Positions 34,760-43,930 of a stretch of DNA of 64,000 bases are shown in pieces. A program made the position numbers and the translations under genes. The stretch is from Flavobacterium sangjuense (GTDB taxonomy: Bacteria > Bacteroidota > Bacteroidia > Flavobacteriales > Flavobacteriaceae), in NCBI RefSeq assembly GCF_004797125.1, contig NZ_CP038810.1, positions 744,001 to 808,000 of the forward strand, given 5' to 3'. Each line of letters starts with the position of its first letter. Position 1 is the first letter of the stretch. The notes beneath the pieces are model-generated. The model was not told the DNA's origin. It made no database searches and was given only the letters and a program-made list of their open reading frames with translations.

Positions 34760-35847
34760 AGAATTCCTTTGGTGCTTGGGATGTTATTAGTTCCGTCTTT
34801 TTGAACTGCCATTTTTATTGCTTTTGCAAAAGCTTTAAATATGGATTCTATTTTGTGGTGCTCGTTTTCGCCTTCCGATTTAATATTTAAATTGCATTTG
34901 GCACCATCACAAAACGATTTAAAAAAGTGGGAGAACATTTCAGTTGGCATTTCACCAATTTTTTCTCTGCTAAATTTAGCTTCCCAAACTAACCAGGAGC
35001 GACCTCCAAAATCTAATGCCACTTGTGATAAACAATCATCCATTGGTAATAAAAAACCATAACGATTAATTCCTTTTTTTGAACCTAATGCATGCGAAAA
35101 AACTTCACCTAAAGCAATACCAACATCTTCAATCGTGTGATGTTCATCGACATACAAATCACCTTTGACGTTAATGTTTAAATCGATATTTCCGTGTTTT
35201 GCAATTTGGTCTAACATGTGATCAAAAAAACCTAACCCTGTATTAATGTTGCTTTTTCCGTTTCCATCCAAATTAATCTGAACTGAAATTTCGGTTTCTT
35301 TTGTGGTTCGGGTAAGTTCGGAAACTCTTGGCTGTTCTTTCAAAAACTGATAGATAGTTTCCCATGATGTGGTTGATAAAATTGCGCGTTCATTGGCTGC
35401 ATTCGAAATAAAAATCGCTTGACTTCCTAAATTTTCTGCCAATTGGATATCCGTGATTCTATCACCAATGACGAAAGAATTTTTTAAATCGTAATTGCCT
35501 TTTATATATTGTTGCAGCAAAGCCGTTCCGGGCTTTCTGGTTGGCAAATTTTGCTCCGGAAATGACACATCAATAATCACATCTGAAAATAAAATTCCTT
35601 CGTTTTCAAAAGCTTTCATCATTTTGTTTTGAGCAGGCCAAAAGGTATTTTCCGGAAAAGAATCAGTTCCCATTCCGTCTTGATTGGTAACCATCACCAA
35701 TTCATAATCGAGTTCTTTTGCGATGCGTGATAAATACTGAAAAACCTGCGGATAAAACTCTAATTTTTCTAAACTATCGACTTGAAAATCGATTGGAGGC
35801 TCGATGATTAAGGTTCCGTCGCGGTCTATAAATAATACTTTTTTCAT
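34756..35847 (-). CDS. hisB: Bifunctional histidinol-phosphatase / IGP dehydratase
   Basis: A two-domain HisB of 363 residues. The N-terminal HAD phosphatase (about 1-165) starts with DRDGTLI and covers step 8. The C-terminal IGP dehydratase (about 170-363) has the metal-binding [11 protein letters not shown] and [12 protein letters not shown] motifs, and covers step 6. The fused form is known in enterobacteria and in Bacteroidota. It overlaps hisC and hisH by 4 bp each. Confidence 0.98.
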   Translation of the reverse strand: MKKVLFIDRDGTLIIEPPIDFQVDSLEKLEFYPQVFQYLSRIAKELDYELVMVTNQDGMGTDSFPENTFWPAQNKMMKAFENEGILFSDVIIDVSFPEQNLPTRKPGTALLQQYIKGNYDLKNSFVIGDRITDIQLAENLGSQAIFISNAANERAILSTTSWETIYQFLKEQPRVSELTRTTKETEISVQINLDGNGKSNINTGLGFFDHMLDQIAKHGNIDLNINVKGDLYVDEHHTIEDVGIALGEVFSHALGSKKGINRYGFLLPMDDCLSQVALDFGGRSWLVWEAKFSREKIGEMPTEMFSHFFKSFCDGAKCNLNIKSEGENEHHKIESIFKAFAKAIKMAVQKDGTNNIPSTKGIL

Positions 35848-36857
35848 GATGTAACTAATTGTAGTGCGGACACTAATTTTTGATTTTCACTTGGTGTTCC
35901 AATGGTAATTCGAATCGTGTTTTCAACCACAGAACTTCGGTTTCTGGTGATGATTTGTTGTTCGATTAAACTGTTGTAAATGGCTGTTGCATTTTCCATT
36001 TCAACCAATAAAAAATTGGCTTCTGATGGATAAATTTTCAATACAAAATCTAATGTCAAAAGTGATTCTTTTAGCAATTCACGTTCTGATTGTATCAATT
36101 GAATAATGGCTTTGAAATTACTTTCATCTGCAAGTGATTGTATTGCCGCTTGTTGATTCAATTCGCTCACGTTGTATGGCGGTTTTACTTTATTCATTAC
36201 TGAAATTATAGTTTCATTTGCATAGGCAATTCCGACACGAACTGCTGCCAAACCTCGAGCTTTACTAAACGTTTGCGATACAATTAAATTTGGATAGTTA
36301 TTGATTTTTGAAACCAATGAAAGTTGTTCGCTAAAGTCGATATAGGCTTCGTCTAAAAACACAATTCCATTGAAGTTTTTGATAATATATTCTAGATTTT
36401 CTAATGAATTTCCTGTCGGATTATTTGGCGAACACAAGTATAAAATTTTGGCATTTTGAGCTAAAATAGCTTCTGAATTCAGTTGAAAATCTTTGGTTAA
36501 TGGAATTGAAATTATTTCCAAATTATTGATATTCGCATACACTTCGTACATGCCATACGTTGGTGGGCAAATGATTATTTTATCTTCTTTTGGTTCACAA
36601 AAAACACGTTGCACCAAATCGATAATTTCGTCACTTCCGTTTCCGATTAAGATGTTTTCAACAGCTATTTTCTTTTGATTGCTCAACATTTGTTTCAATC
36701 GCCATTGGTATGGATCGGGATAACGATTCAAATCGCCAAACGGATTTTCATTGGCATCTAAAAAGATACCTTGATTGCTTTTATACTCATCTCGTGCGCT
36801 TGAATAAGGTTTGAGCGAGAGAATATTTTTTCGAATTAAATTAGTGATATTATCCAT
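35844..36857 (-). CDS. hisC: Histidinol-phosphate aminotransferase
   Basis: A PLP enzyme that transaminates imidazole acetol phosphate. The PLP lysine is K199 in [14 protein letters not shown], and the PLP-contacting SPNNPTGN (143-150) and LDEAYIDF (168-175) are present. At 337 residues it is complete. It overlaps hisD by 8 bp. Confidence 0.98.
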   Translation of the reverse strand: MDNITNLIRKNILSLKPYSSARDEYKSNQGIFLDANENPFGDLNRYPDPYQWRLKQMLSNQKKIAVENILIGNGSDEIIDLVQRVFCEPKEDKIIICPPTYGMYEVYANINNLEIISIPLTKDFQLNSEAILAQNAKILYLCSPNNPTGNSLENLEYIIKNFNGIVFLDEAYIDFSEQLSLVSKINNYPNLIVSQTFSKARGLAAVRVGIAYANETIISVMNKVKPPYNVSELNQQAAIQSLADESNFKAIIQLIQSERELLKESLLTLDFVLKIYPSEANFLLVEMENATAIYNSLIEQQIITRNRSSVVENTIRITIGTPSENQKLVSALQLVTS

Positions 36858-38139
36858 TTTGTAATTTTTTTAATCGGATGGAAACGGCATTTTTGTGAGC
36901 ATCTAATTGTTCGGCTGCAGCCATAATTTCTATCGCTGGCCCAAGATTTTGAATGCCTTGCGAAGTCAGTTTTTGAAACGTAATTTTCTTTACAAAACTG
37001 TCTAACGAAACGCCACTATAACTCTTTGCATAACCGTTTGTTGGAAGTGTATGATTCGTTCCGCTGGCATAATCTCCGGCACTTTCACAACTGTAATTTC
37101 CAATAAAAACGGAACCTGCATTTTGTATTAAATCAATTTTATTTTCAGCATCTTTAATTGCTAAAATCAAATGTTCCGGAGCATAAAAATTACTAAATTC
37201 AATGGCAGTTTGAATGTCTTTAAAGACTAAAGCCCGGCTGTTTTGCAATGCTTTTTCTACCGTTGATTTTCTTGGCAAAACAGTTTTTTGAGTTTCAATC
37301 GCCAATACAACTTTTGAAACAATTTCTTCCGAATTAGTAACCAAAATTACCTGACTATCTTCACCGTGTTCCGCTTGAGAAAGTAAATCGGAAGCCACAA
37401 AATCAGCATCACAAGTTGCATCTGCAATAACTAACAATTCACTTGGTCCAGCAGGCAAGTCAATAGCAATTCCGAGTTGTTGTGCGTATTGTTTTGCAGC
37501 CGTTACGTATTGATTTCCGGGGCCGAATATTTTAGAAACTTTTGGGATCGTTTCGGTTCCAAAAGTTAAAGCTGCAATGGCTTGAATACCACCAATTTTG
37601 AAAATTTCTGTAACTCCAGTCAATTTCGCAGCGGATAAAATCGCTGGATTTATTTGTCCGTTTTTATCTGGCGGAGAACACAAAATAATATTCTTGCAAC
37701 CTGCAATTTTAGCCGGAATTGCTAACATTAAAACGGTTGAAAAAAGGGGTGCCGTTCCGCCTGGAATATAAATTCCAATTGTGTCAATCGCACGATTTTC
37801 TCTCCAACAAAAAACACCAGCTGTTGTTTCAATTTTGGTTGGAATTTCTTTTTGAGAATAGTGGAATTTGGTAATATTATCAGCAGCAGTTTGAATGGCA
37901 TTTTTTAAATCTTCAGAAACTAATTTGTTTGCATTTTGAATTTCTTCATTTGAAACTTTAAAATCAGCAATAGTTACGCCATCAAAAATTGAAGTGTATT
38001 TTGAAACTGATTTATCACCATTCTTTTGAATATCATTAAAAATTACTTTCACGGTTTCGTTTAAATCGGCCGTAGGAACTGTTTTGCGTTTGGCCAATTC
38101 TGACCATTCTTCTGAGTTTGGGTTTATGTATGTTTTCAT
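36850..38139 (-). CDS. hisD: Histidinol dehydrogenase
   Basis: Catalyses the last two NAD-dependent oxidations, histidinol to histidine. At 429 residues it has the Zn and catalytic region SQAEHGEDSQ, the NAD-binding IYIPGGTAPLFSTVLMLAIP, and the C-terminal ESAGDYASGTNHTLPTNG. Its start lies 15 bp after the hisG stop, and the end overlaps hisC. Confidence 0.98.
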   Translation of the reverse strand: MKTYINPNSEEWSELAKRKTVPTADLNETVKVIFNDIQKNGDKSVSKYTSIFDGVTIADFKVSNEEIQNANKLVSEDLKNAIQTAADNITKFHYSQKEIPTKIETTAGVFCWRENRAIDTIGIYIPGGTAPLFSTVLMLAIPAKIAGCKNIILCSPPDKNGQINPAILSAAKLTGVTEIFKIGGIQAIAALTFGTETIPKVSKIFGPGNQYVTAAKQYAQQLGIAIDLPAGPSELLVIADATCDADFVASDLLSQAEHGEDSQVILVTNSEEIVSKVVLAIETQKTVLPRKSTVEKALQNSRALVFKDIQTAIEFSNFYAPEHLILAIKDAENKIDLIQNAGSVFIGNYSCESAGDYASGTNHTLPTNGYAKSYSGVSLDSFVKKITFQKLTSQGIQNLGPAIEIMAAAEQLDAHKNAVSIRLKKLQNG

Positions 38140-38154
38140 ATTATTTAAATGGAA

Positions 38155-39012
38155 TTATCGAATCATTTTTTCTATCGGAATAATTAAAATTCCTTCGGCA
38201 CCAAGATTTTTGAGTTGCTCTATAATTTCCCAATAATCGTCTTCTTTGATGACGGAATGTAAACTGCTCCACTCTTTATTTACTAAGGGTAAAATGGTTG
38301 GTGATTTCATTCCGGGCAACAAAGAACAAATGCATTCAATAGCTGAATTTGGAGCGTTCAACAAAATATATTTGTTTTGTTTTCCATCTCTAACCGATTG
38401 TATTCGAAATAATAATTTGTTTAAAATAGCTTGGTTTTCTTCCGTCAAATTTGGATTTGAAATCAATACGGCTTCACTTTTGTTAACGGTTGCTACTTCT
38501 TTCAATCCGTTCATTAAAAGTGTGCTTCCGGTACTAACGATATCAAAAACGGCATCGGCAAGACCAATGCTTGTGGCAATTTCAACGCTTCCGCTAATCT
38601 CTTCTAGAAAAACAGTGATGTTCTTTTCAGTAAAAAAACTCGTTAGAATTTTAGGATAACTTGTAGCAATTCGCTTTCCTTCAAAATAATTTAAATCGGT
38701 ATAGATTTCGTCTTTTGGAATTGCCAATGACATTCGGCAACCAGCAAAACCCAATTGTTGAATAATAGTAACTTGTTTATCTTTTTCCCAGACTTCATTT
38801 TCACCAAGAATTCCAATATCTGCAACGCCTTGTTCTACATATTGCGGAATATCATCGTCACGTAAGAATAGAATTTCAACAGGAAAATTTTGCGCAACGG
38901 CTTTTAGTTTTCGTTCACCGTTAGAAATTTTGATGCCACATTCTTCAAGAAGTTGTAGTGATTTTTCACTTAATCGGCCACTTTTTTGAACCGCAATTTT
39001 TAAAGTATTCAT
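38155..39012 (-). CDS. hisG: ATP phosphoribosyltransferase (long form)
   Basis: The first enzyme of histidine synthesis, joining ATP and PRPP. The start MNTLKIAVQKSGRLSEKSL is typical, with the PRPP loop in IVSTGSTLLMNGL. At 285 residues it is the long form, with a C-terminal ACT-like regulatory domain (about 205-285), so feedback inhibition by histidine is expected. I chose the ATG at 39012. The frame could run to 39078, but that would start inside the attenuator hairpin region. Confidence 0.97.
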   Translation of the reverse strand: MNTLKIAVQKSGRLSEKSLQLLEECGIKISNGERKLKAVAQNFPVEILFLRDDDIPQYVEQGVADIGILGENEVWEKDKQVTIIQQLGFAGCRMSLAIPKDEIYTDLNYFEGKRIATSYPKILTSFFTEKNITVFLEEISGSVEIATSIGLADAVFDIVSTGSTLLMNGLKEVATVNKSEAVLISNPNLTEENQAILNKLLFRIQSVRDGKQNKYILLNAPNSAIECICSLLPGMKSPTILPLVNKEWSSLHSVIKEDDYWEIIEQLKNLGAEGILIIPIEKMIR

Positions 39013-39052
39013 TTTTGATTTGGATAAAATCTGAATGTACTGCGGAGGGCTG

Positions 39053-39091
39053 AAAAACAAAAAACCGTCTAAGTACACTCAGACGGTTTTT
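39053..39091 (-). terminator. his attenuator terminator hairpin
   Basis: On the minus strand AAAAACCGTCT (39091-39081) pairs with AGACGGTTTTT (39070-39060) around a 10-nt loop, followed by TTTTTTGTTTTT (39064-39053). It lies between the histidine leader peptide and hisG and would stop transcription before the operon. Confidence 0.88.
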
Positions 39092-39128
39092 AATTATAAG
39101 TATATACAATACATCATTAACTCGCCTG
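39080..39128 (-). promoter_or_regulatory. Alternative antiterminator pairing in the his leader
   Basis: On the minus strand CAGGCGAGTT (39128-39119), which covers the last codons of the leader peptide, can pair with AACCGTCTG (39088-39080), the 5' arm of the terminator, giving nine pairs with one G-U and one bulged A. A ribosome stalled on the His codons would leave CAGGCGAGTT free and so prevent the terminator. The pairing was found by eye, not by folding. Confidence 0.6.
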
Positions 39129-39173
39129 TTTGCAAGAATGATGATGATGTAATTGTGAGATAATCGTATTCAT
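39117..39173 (-). CDS. hisL: his operon leader peptide
   Basis: A short reading frame of 18 codons with the product MNTIISQLHHHHSCKQAS. The four His codons in a row (39138-39149, all CAT) sit before a terminator hairpin and upstream of hisG, the arrangement of a histidine attenuator. It starts 13-20 bp after the predicted transcription start. The protein product itself is probably of no use; the gene acts as a sensor for charged tRNA(His). Confidence 0.85.
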   Translation of the reverse strand: MNTIISQLHHHHSCKQAS

Positions 39174-39191
39174 TTTTTAATTTTGATAAAA

Positions 39192-39223
39192 CAAACCTAA
39201 CGATAAATTTTGAATTAATACAA
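39192..39223 (-). promoter_or_regulatory. Promoter of the his operon
   Basis: On the minus strand TTG (39223-39221) is followed after 21 bp by TAGGTTTG (39199-39192), matching the Flavobacterium TTG and TAnnTTTG elements with an allowed spacing. Transcription would start near 39186, just before the leader peptide. Confidence 0.65.
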
Positions 39224-39252
39224 TCTTTTTTAAAATTTAATATTTTCGGACT

Positions 39253-40398
39253 TTAATTTATTTGGAATAATCTGCCGAATAATGCTTTGATAAAGAGCCT
39301 TTTGGGGCATTTCCAAATCACTTGTAGATCTTCCAAAAAAGAAGTTTCTTCATCAAGGAATTTGAAGATTAAAGTTGGATTTCCTTTTTTGAAAAGTGCT
39401 GAAAAAACTTCGGAACCCAAATCATTTCTTTTATTCAATACATCCAAAAAAAGCAAATCATAGAACCAGAATTTATCTTTTTTGTGGAATTTTGTGAAGT
39501 CAGTTTCGGTCAATAGTAATTGTACCAAAGCTTTTGATTTCTTCGTAGCATTTTTAAAAGTAAAGCCTGTACTTGCTTTTGTCCAACCTCCGGCAGAGCC
39601 TATATTGATGATGTTTTTCGAATTGTGTTTCCAGAATTTATATGAAGTCATCGGAATGTTTCCCTGCTCTTTTTCGATTATTTTGTATTCGGTGATTCCT
39701 AATTTTTCAATGTAATTCTGGATTTCGGTCTCGTATTCGGCTGCCGAAAGTAAATCTTTAGAGAACAAAGTGTATTCTATTAAAGCTTCGGTTTCCAATG
39801 TCGGAAGCACATACATAAATCGTGTATTGCCTTTTTGTTCAACTGAAAAATCCATAAAGGTAGCGCAATCCGGATTGAAAACCGCTTGGTTACTTTTGAT
39901 AAACCAACCAATAAAGTGTTGGTGCAGAAAAGGATATTTGGTTTGATTTTTTACAATTTCAGGATTGAAAATAGAATTGAAAACTTTGTTACAGGTATAA
40001 CTTTCGGCAGCTGTTTTTACCACACAATGATTTCCCAATTCCTGAAAATCGATTACTTTTTGATTGACAAAATGAATGTTTTCTTGTTTGGAAATTGTGT
40101 CGAAAACCAACTTGTAAAAATCCAAACCCTTTACCATTTTGTATTGATAAGGCTTTAGATTTAATTCTCTTTTGAAGTTCTTGTCAGCAAAAATCGCAGC
40201 CTTCCATTTTTTAGAAACGACTTCTTCAAACAAGTTGTTTTCATCCCAAAAGCACCAGGTTCTATCATTAGATTTTTTGGAATTTTCATCAATCAGCAAA
40301 ATCGTTTTATCTTCAAATTTGCCTGAAAGCACCATTTCATATACGGTCATTAAAGCCGATAAACCGGAACCCGTAAAAATGTAATGGTAGTGTTTCAT
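39253..40398 (-). CDS. crtY: Lycopene beta-cyclase family protein
   Basis: A 381-residue FAD/NAD-fold cyclase. The N-terminus HYHYIFTGSGLSALMTVYEM is the dinucleotide-binding fold, followed by the typical NDRTWCFWDE motif at about 44-53. The later GSAGGWTKASTGFTF segment (about 266-280) is also shared with CrtY. It would close the ends of lycopene to beta-ionone rings, giving beta-carotene for yellow carotenoids such as zeaxanthin. The other carotenoid genes are not in this window. The next gene (an outer-membrane protein) abuts its start. Confidence 0.92.
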   Translation of the reverse strand: MKHYHYIFTGSGLSALMTVYEMVLSGKFEDKTILLIDENSKKSNDRTWCFWDENNLFEEVVSKKWKAAIFADKNFKRELNLKPYQYKMVKGLDFYKLVFDTISKQENIHFVNQKVIDFQELGNHCVVKTAAESYTCNKVFNSIFNPEIVKNQTKYPFLHQHFIGWFIKSNQAVFNPDCATFMDFSVEQKGNTRFMYVLPTLETEALIEYTLFSKDLLSAAEYETEIQNYIEKLGITEYKIIEKEQGNIPMTSYKFWKHNSKNIINIGSAGGWTKASTGFTFKNATKKSKALVQLLLTETDFTKFHKKDKFWFYDLLFLDVLNKRNDLGSEVFSALFKKGNPTLIFKFLDEETSFLEDLQVIWKCPKRLFIKALFGRLFQIN

Positions 40399-41142
40399 TT
40401 ATATTCGGAACGAAAAACCAAACGCAATATAATGCTCTGGCGCATTGTCTGTAATGCCAATTCCTGAAGACAAATCTACCATAAAATTGTTGTTTATCAA
40501 ATAGGTAAATCCACCATCAAAATTGTGATTTGCTTTGTCTTTTTCCGGTGCAAAGCCAAACAATTCAGCATAACAGCCTAGCTTTTTGTTTATAGAATAT
40601 CCAGTTGTCAGGGTATAAATAAAAGAGGTTTCCGGTGTCAATCCATCCCATTCACAACCTAAATTATAACTCAAAGAAAGCTTTTCTGAAAGCGTATGCT
40701 GCATCGTAAATCTGAATTCAGGAGCCACAAAATCGTTTTTGTATTTTGATGAAGCGGCATTTGGCAAACCAATATGTCCAATGAAAGAAGTCTTTGGGAT
40801 TATCCCTTTTTCTTCGCAAAGCCTGACTTTAAAACCAATCAAAATCGGAGTGAAACCAGAACTTTTTTCATCATTTATTTTTTCAGAAACAAATTCGGTA
40901 ATCAATCGCAATTCAAAATTTTCATTTACACCATACTTCCATAAAACGGCAGGCAAACTATTGCTTTTACTTATTTCATCATTCTTTTGAAAAGTGAAAC
41001 CTGTCTCAACTTGGAACATTCCTTTGGGAACAATAGCCGGAGTTTCGGTTTGATCCGGTCTGTCACATTGTATGGGTTCAGTAGTTTGCGCTTGAATTGT
41101 AAAGCAACCTAGAATGCTAAGTAAGAGGATTATCTTCTTCAT
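40399..41142 (-). CDS. Predicted outer-membrane transporter-like protein
   Basis: A 247-residue protein with a signal peptide (MKKIILLLSILGCFTIQAQ) and a beta-rich mature part that begins QCDRPDQTETPAIVPKGMFQVETGF and ends with aromatic YIAFGFSFRI, as in outer-membrane barrels. It resembles the putative MetA-pathway phenol transporter-like family. It sits upstream of crtY with no gap and may be cotranscribed. Its substrate is unknown. Confidence 0.75.
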   Translation of the reverse strand: MKKIILLLSILGCFTIQAQTTEPIQCDRPDQTETPAIVPKGMFQVETGFTFQKNDEISKSNSLPAVLWKYGVNENFELRLITEFVSEKINDEKSSGFTPILIGFKVRLCEEKGIIPKTSFIGHIGLPNAASSKYKNDFVAPEFRFTMQHTLSEKLSLSYNLGCEWDGLTPETSFIYTLTTGYSINKKLGCYAELFGFAPEKDKANHNFDGGFTYLINNNFMVDLSSGIGITDNAPEHYIAFGFSFRI

Positions 41143-41172
41143 GATTAATTTTTAGACAAAACTAAAAAAATA

Positions 41173-41187
41173 TTTACCTTAACCAAA
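41173..41187 (+). promoter_or_regulatory. Candidate Mn-responsive operator upstream of the Nramp gene
   Basis: TTTACCTTAACCAAA matches 12 of 15 positions of the MntR box known from Bacillus (TTTGCCTTAAGGAAA, quoted from memory). It overlaps the -33 region of the Nramp promoter, and an MntR/DtxR-type gene follows the transporter gene. The inner symmetry is imperfect, so this is only a candidate. Confidence 0.3.
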
Positions 41188-41195
41188 TTTATTTT

Positions 41196-41203
41196 TATAT
41201 TTG
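41196..41203 (+). promoter_or_regulatory. Putative -7 promoter element of the Nramp gene
   Basis: TATATTTG is a perfect TAnnTTTG, 16 bp before the ATG. A -33 TTG is not seen. Confidence 0.5.
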
Positions 41204-41219
41204 TGCAAAAGTTTATAAA

Positions 41220-43091
41220 ATGAGCAAATCTTTAGAGGAAGTAAATGAGTCGGTTTCGACCCAAAATAAAACTACTGTTTTTAGAAAAATACTGGCATTT
41301 TTTGGTCCGGCCTATTTAATCAGCGTTGGTTATATGGATCCGGGAAACTGGGCAACCGATATTGCCGGTGGAAGTCAGTTTGGGTATGCCTTACTTTGGG
41401 TTTTATTGATGAGTAATATCATGGCGTTGCTCCTACAAAGTTTGAGCGCACGTTTAGGAATTGTTACACAACGTGATTTGGCGCAGGCATCACGAGAAAC
41501 CTATTCAAAATTCATAAATTATATTTTATATTTTCTTGCCGAAATTGCTATTGCGGCATGTGATTTGGCCGAAGTACTCGGAATGGCAATTGGACTAAAT
41601 TTATTATTTGGAATTCCGCTACTTGAAGGTGTACTCATTACAGTTTTAGACACTTTTTTGTTGCTGTTTCTAATTAATAAAGGCATTCGAAAAATGGAAG
41701 CTTTTATCATCGCATTGGTAGCTATTATCGGGTTTTCATTTGTTTTTGAAATGATTTTTGCACAGCCCGAAGTAGGAAGCGTTCTTAAAGGATTAATTCC
41801 AAGTATGCCAAGCGAAGAAGCACTTTATATTGCCATTGGAATCATTGGAGCAACTGTAATGCCGCACAATTTATACTTGCATTCGTCCTTAGTGCAAACC
41901 CGAAAATTTGACCGAAGCAAAGCTGGAATCAAGCAAGCATTGAAGTATAATTTTATAGATTCTACCATTGCATTAAATCTGGCATTTTTTGTAAATGCAG
42001 CAATTTTAATTTTAGCAGCGGCTACTTTTTACAAAAACGGATTATTTGAAATTGCCGAAATTCAAGATGCGCATCGACTTTTAGAACCTATGTTGGGAAC
42101 ACAATGGGCGCCAATTTTATTTGCCGTAGCACTAATTGCAGCGGGACAAAGCTCCACAATTACGGGAACATTGGCGGGTCAAATTATCATGGAAGGGTAT
42201 TTAAATTTACGAATTCAACCTTGGGTTCGACGCATCATTACCCGATTAATTGCTATTGTTCCGGCTGTAATTGTCATTTCAATTTTTGGCGAAAGCGTAA
42301 CCGGAAAAATGCTGATTTTAAGTCAGGTGATTTTGAGTTTACAATTGGGTTTTGCCATCATTCCATTGATTCATTTTGTGAGCGATAAAACCAAAATGAA
42401 AGGATTTCAAATAAGTACAATTACACAAATTGCCTCATGGATTGTAGCCATTGTAATTGTTTCATTGAATGCCAAATTGGTCTTTAACGAAATTCAGGGC
42501 TGGCTCGAAACTTCTGAAAATCCTATTGTTTTATGGCTTACGGTTGTTCCGTTAGCATTTGGGTTCCTGATTTTGCTTTTATACATTATATTCAAACCAT
42601 TTGTAACAGATGCAAAAGACGTAATCGGAAATCATTCGCCTCACAACATGATTGTAAAACTTAGTCCGGAACGAAATTATGAAAAGAAAAACATAGCCAT
42701 TTCGGTTGATTTTTCAGATGCCGATGAAAAGGCATTAAATCATGCTTTCGATATAGGGAACAAAGAAACAAAATACACCTTGATACATGTTGTAGAAACG
42801 GTAGGCGCTATGATTTATGGGAATAATACCAGCGATCTCGAGACAACAATAGACGAAAAATTATTATTGGATTATAAAAGGCTTTTAGAAGAAAAAGGAT
42901 TTCAAATAGAAATCAAATTAGGGTTTGGTAAGCCAGGAAAAGTCATTCCGAAAATCATTAACGAAGGCAATTATGATTTGTTGATTATGGGAACTCATGG
43001 GCACACCGGTTTCAAAGATTTGATATTTGGCACAACCGTTGACAACGTCCGACATAAGATTAGCATACCTTTGTTTATTGTAAAAAATTAA
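41220..43091 (+). CDS. mntH: Nramp-type Mn2+/Fe2+ transporter fused to a UspA domain
   Basis: A 623-residue protein. Residues about 25-460 are an Nramp proton-metal symporter with the DPGNWATDIAGG motif in helix 1 and MPHNLYLHSSLVQTR in helix 6, both metal-binding. Residues about 480-623 are a universal stress protein domain (NIAISVDFSDADEKALNHA) with the ATP-binding loop GTHGHTGFKDLIFGTTVDNV. The long cytoplasmic USP tail is absent from ordinary MntH (about 410 residues). It may sense ATP or the energy state. A DtxR/MntR regulator follows after 63 bp. Confidence 0.95.
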   Translation: MSKSLEEVNESVSTQNKTTVFRKILAFFGPAYLISVGYMDPGNWATDIAGGSQFGYALLWVLLMSNIMALLLQSLSARLGIVTQRDLAQASRETYSKFINYILYFLAEIAIAACDLAEVLGMAIGLNLLFGIPLLEGVLITVLDTFLLLFLINKGIRKMEAFIIALVAIIGFSFVFEMIFAQPEVGSVLKGLIPSMPSEEALYIAIGIIGATVMPHNLYLHSSLVQTRKFDRSKAGIKQALKYNFIDSTIALNLAFFVNAAILILAAATFYKNGLFEIAEIQDAHRLLEPMLGTQWAPILFAVALIAAGQSSTITGTLAGQIIMEGYLNLRIQPWVRRIITRLIAIVPAVIVISIFGESVTGKMLILSQVILSLQLGFAIIPLIHFVSDKTKMKGFQISTITQIASWIVAIVIVSLNAKLVFNEIQGWLETSENPIVLWLTVVPLAFGFLILLLYIIFKPFVTDAKDVIGNHSPHNMIVKLSPERNYEKKNIAISVDFSDADEKALNHAFDIGNKETKYTLIHVVETVGAMIYGNNTSDLETTIDEKLLLDYKRLLEEKGFQIEIKLGFGKPGKVIPKIINEGNYDLLIMGTHGHTGFKDLIFGTTVDNVRHKISIPLFIVKN

Positions 43092-43096
43092 TTTTT

Positions 43097-43136
43097 GAAG
43101 CTATTTCCAGTTTCGTCCCAAAAGACGAGAGGCTAA
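43097..43136. repeat. Short relative of the dispersed repeat (copy D)
   Basis: The gap between mntH and the regulator starts GAAGCTATTTCC and ends GAGAGGCTAA, like the ends of copies A and B, with a small TCGTC...GACGA hairpin between. It may be a remnant. Confidence 0.4.
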
Positions 43137-43154
43137 ATCAGATTACATAATACT

Positions 43155-43808
43155 ATGACTTTTTCAGAAGAGAATTATTTAAAAACAATATATCATATTA
43201 CGGCTGCTTCAGGTGTTGAGGTAAGTACCAATGCTATTGCTGAAAAAATGGAAACTAAAGCGTCTTCAGTAACTGACATGCTGAAGAAGTTGGCCGAAAA
43301 AGAATTAATAGTTTACAAAAAATACCAAGGCGTTTTATTGACAGAAAAAGGGAAACTCTCAGCCAAAATGATTGTTAGAAAACACCGTTTGTGGGAAGTT
43401 TTTTTGGTAGATAAATTGCAGTTTTCCTGGGACGAAGTTCATGATATTGCAGAACAATTGGAGCACATAAAATCAGAAAAGCTTATCAATAAACTGGATA
43501 ATTTTTTGGGCAATCCAACCGAAGATCCACACGGAGATCCGATTCCGGATGCAAATGGAAAAATCAATAAAGTAGAAAAATTAGTATTGGCCGAACTCAA
43601 TGAAAACCAAACCGGAATTTGCATTGGTGTCAAAGATTCGTCCACACAGTTTTTGAAATATTTGGATAAAAATCAAATTACATTAGGTTCTAAAATCGAG
43701 GTTTTAGCCAAAGAAGAATTCGATTTGTCATTGCGAATAAAAGTGGAAGAAAAAGCGGTTACCGTTTCAAATATGATAGCCAACAATCTTTACGTAAAAA
43801 TTGTTTAG
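43155..43808 (+). CDS. DtxR/MntR-family metal-dependent regulator
   Basis: A 217-residue iron- or manganese-dependent repressor. The winged helix (about 1-65) reads FSEENYLKTIYHITAASGVE with TNAIAEKMETKASSVTDML. The metal-binding and dimer domain (about 70-140) contains HRLWEVFLVDKLQFSWDEVHDIAEQLEHI. The C-terminal SH3-like/FeoA-like domain is at about 150-217. It lies downstream of the Nramp gene, and the natural target is that transporter, perhaps also feoAB. Its stop overlaps the stop of the Cys-rich gene by 3 bp. Confidence 0.92.
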   Translation: MTFSEENYLKTIYHITAASGVEVSTNAIAEKMETKASSVTDMLKKLAEKELIVYKKYQGVLLTEKGKLSAKMIVRKHRLWEVFLVDKLQFSWDEVHDIAEQLEHIKSEKLINKLDNFLGNPTEDPHGDPIPDANGKINKVEKLVLAELNENQTGICIGVKDSSTQFLKYLDKNQITLGSKIEVLAKEEFDLSLRIKVEEKAVTVSNMIANNLYVKIV

Positions 43809-43930
43809 TGACAGCCACAATCATCATCGCCACAGTTTTTCTTTGACTTCTTTTTCCAAAAAAACTTCCGGATTATAAAAATCAAAGCTACTGCAAGAGT
43901 AAGATAAACTAAGATTTGTTGCGTTTCCAT
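43805..43930 (-). CDS. FeoB-associated Cys-rich membrane protein
   Basis: A 41-residue protein, METQQILVYLTLAVALIFII followed by a basic stretch and the tail NCGDDDCGCH. One membrane helix (about 6-20) and a Cys-rich end match the small FeoB-associated proteins found beside FeoB in Bacteroidota and Firmicutes. The start codon abuts the feoB stop, and the stop overlaps the regulator stop by 3 bp tail to tail. It is likely cotranscribed with feoAB and may help FeoB take up Fe2+; the mechanism is unknown. Confidence 0.85.
   Translation of the reverse strand: METQQILVYLTLAVALIFIIRKFFWKKKSKKNCGDDDCGCH

Noticed and set aside
38246..38659. A 137-codon plus-strand frame inside hisG
   Set aside because: It is antisense to a well-supported hisG and has no motif.
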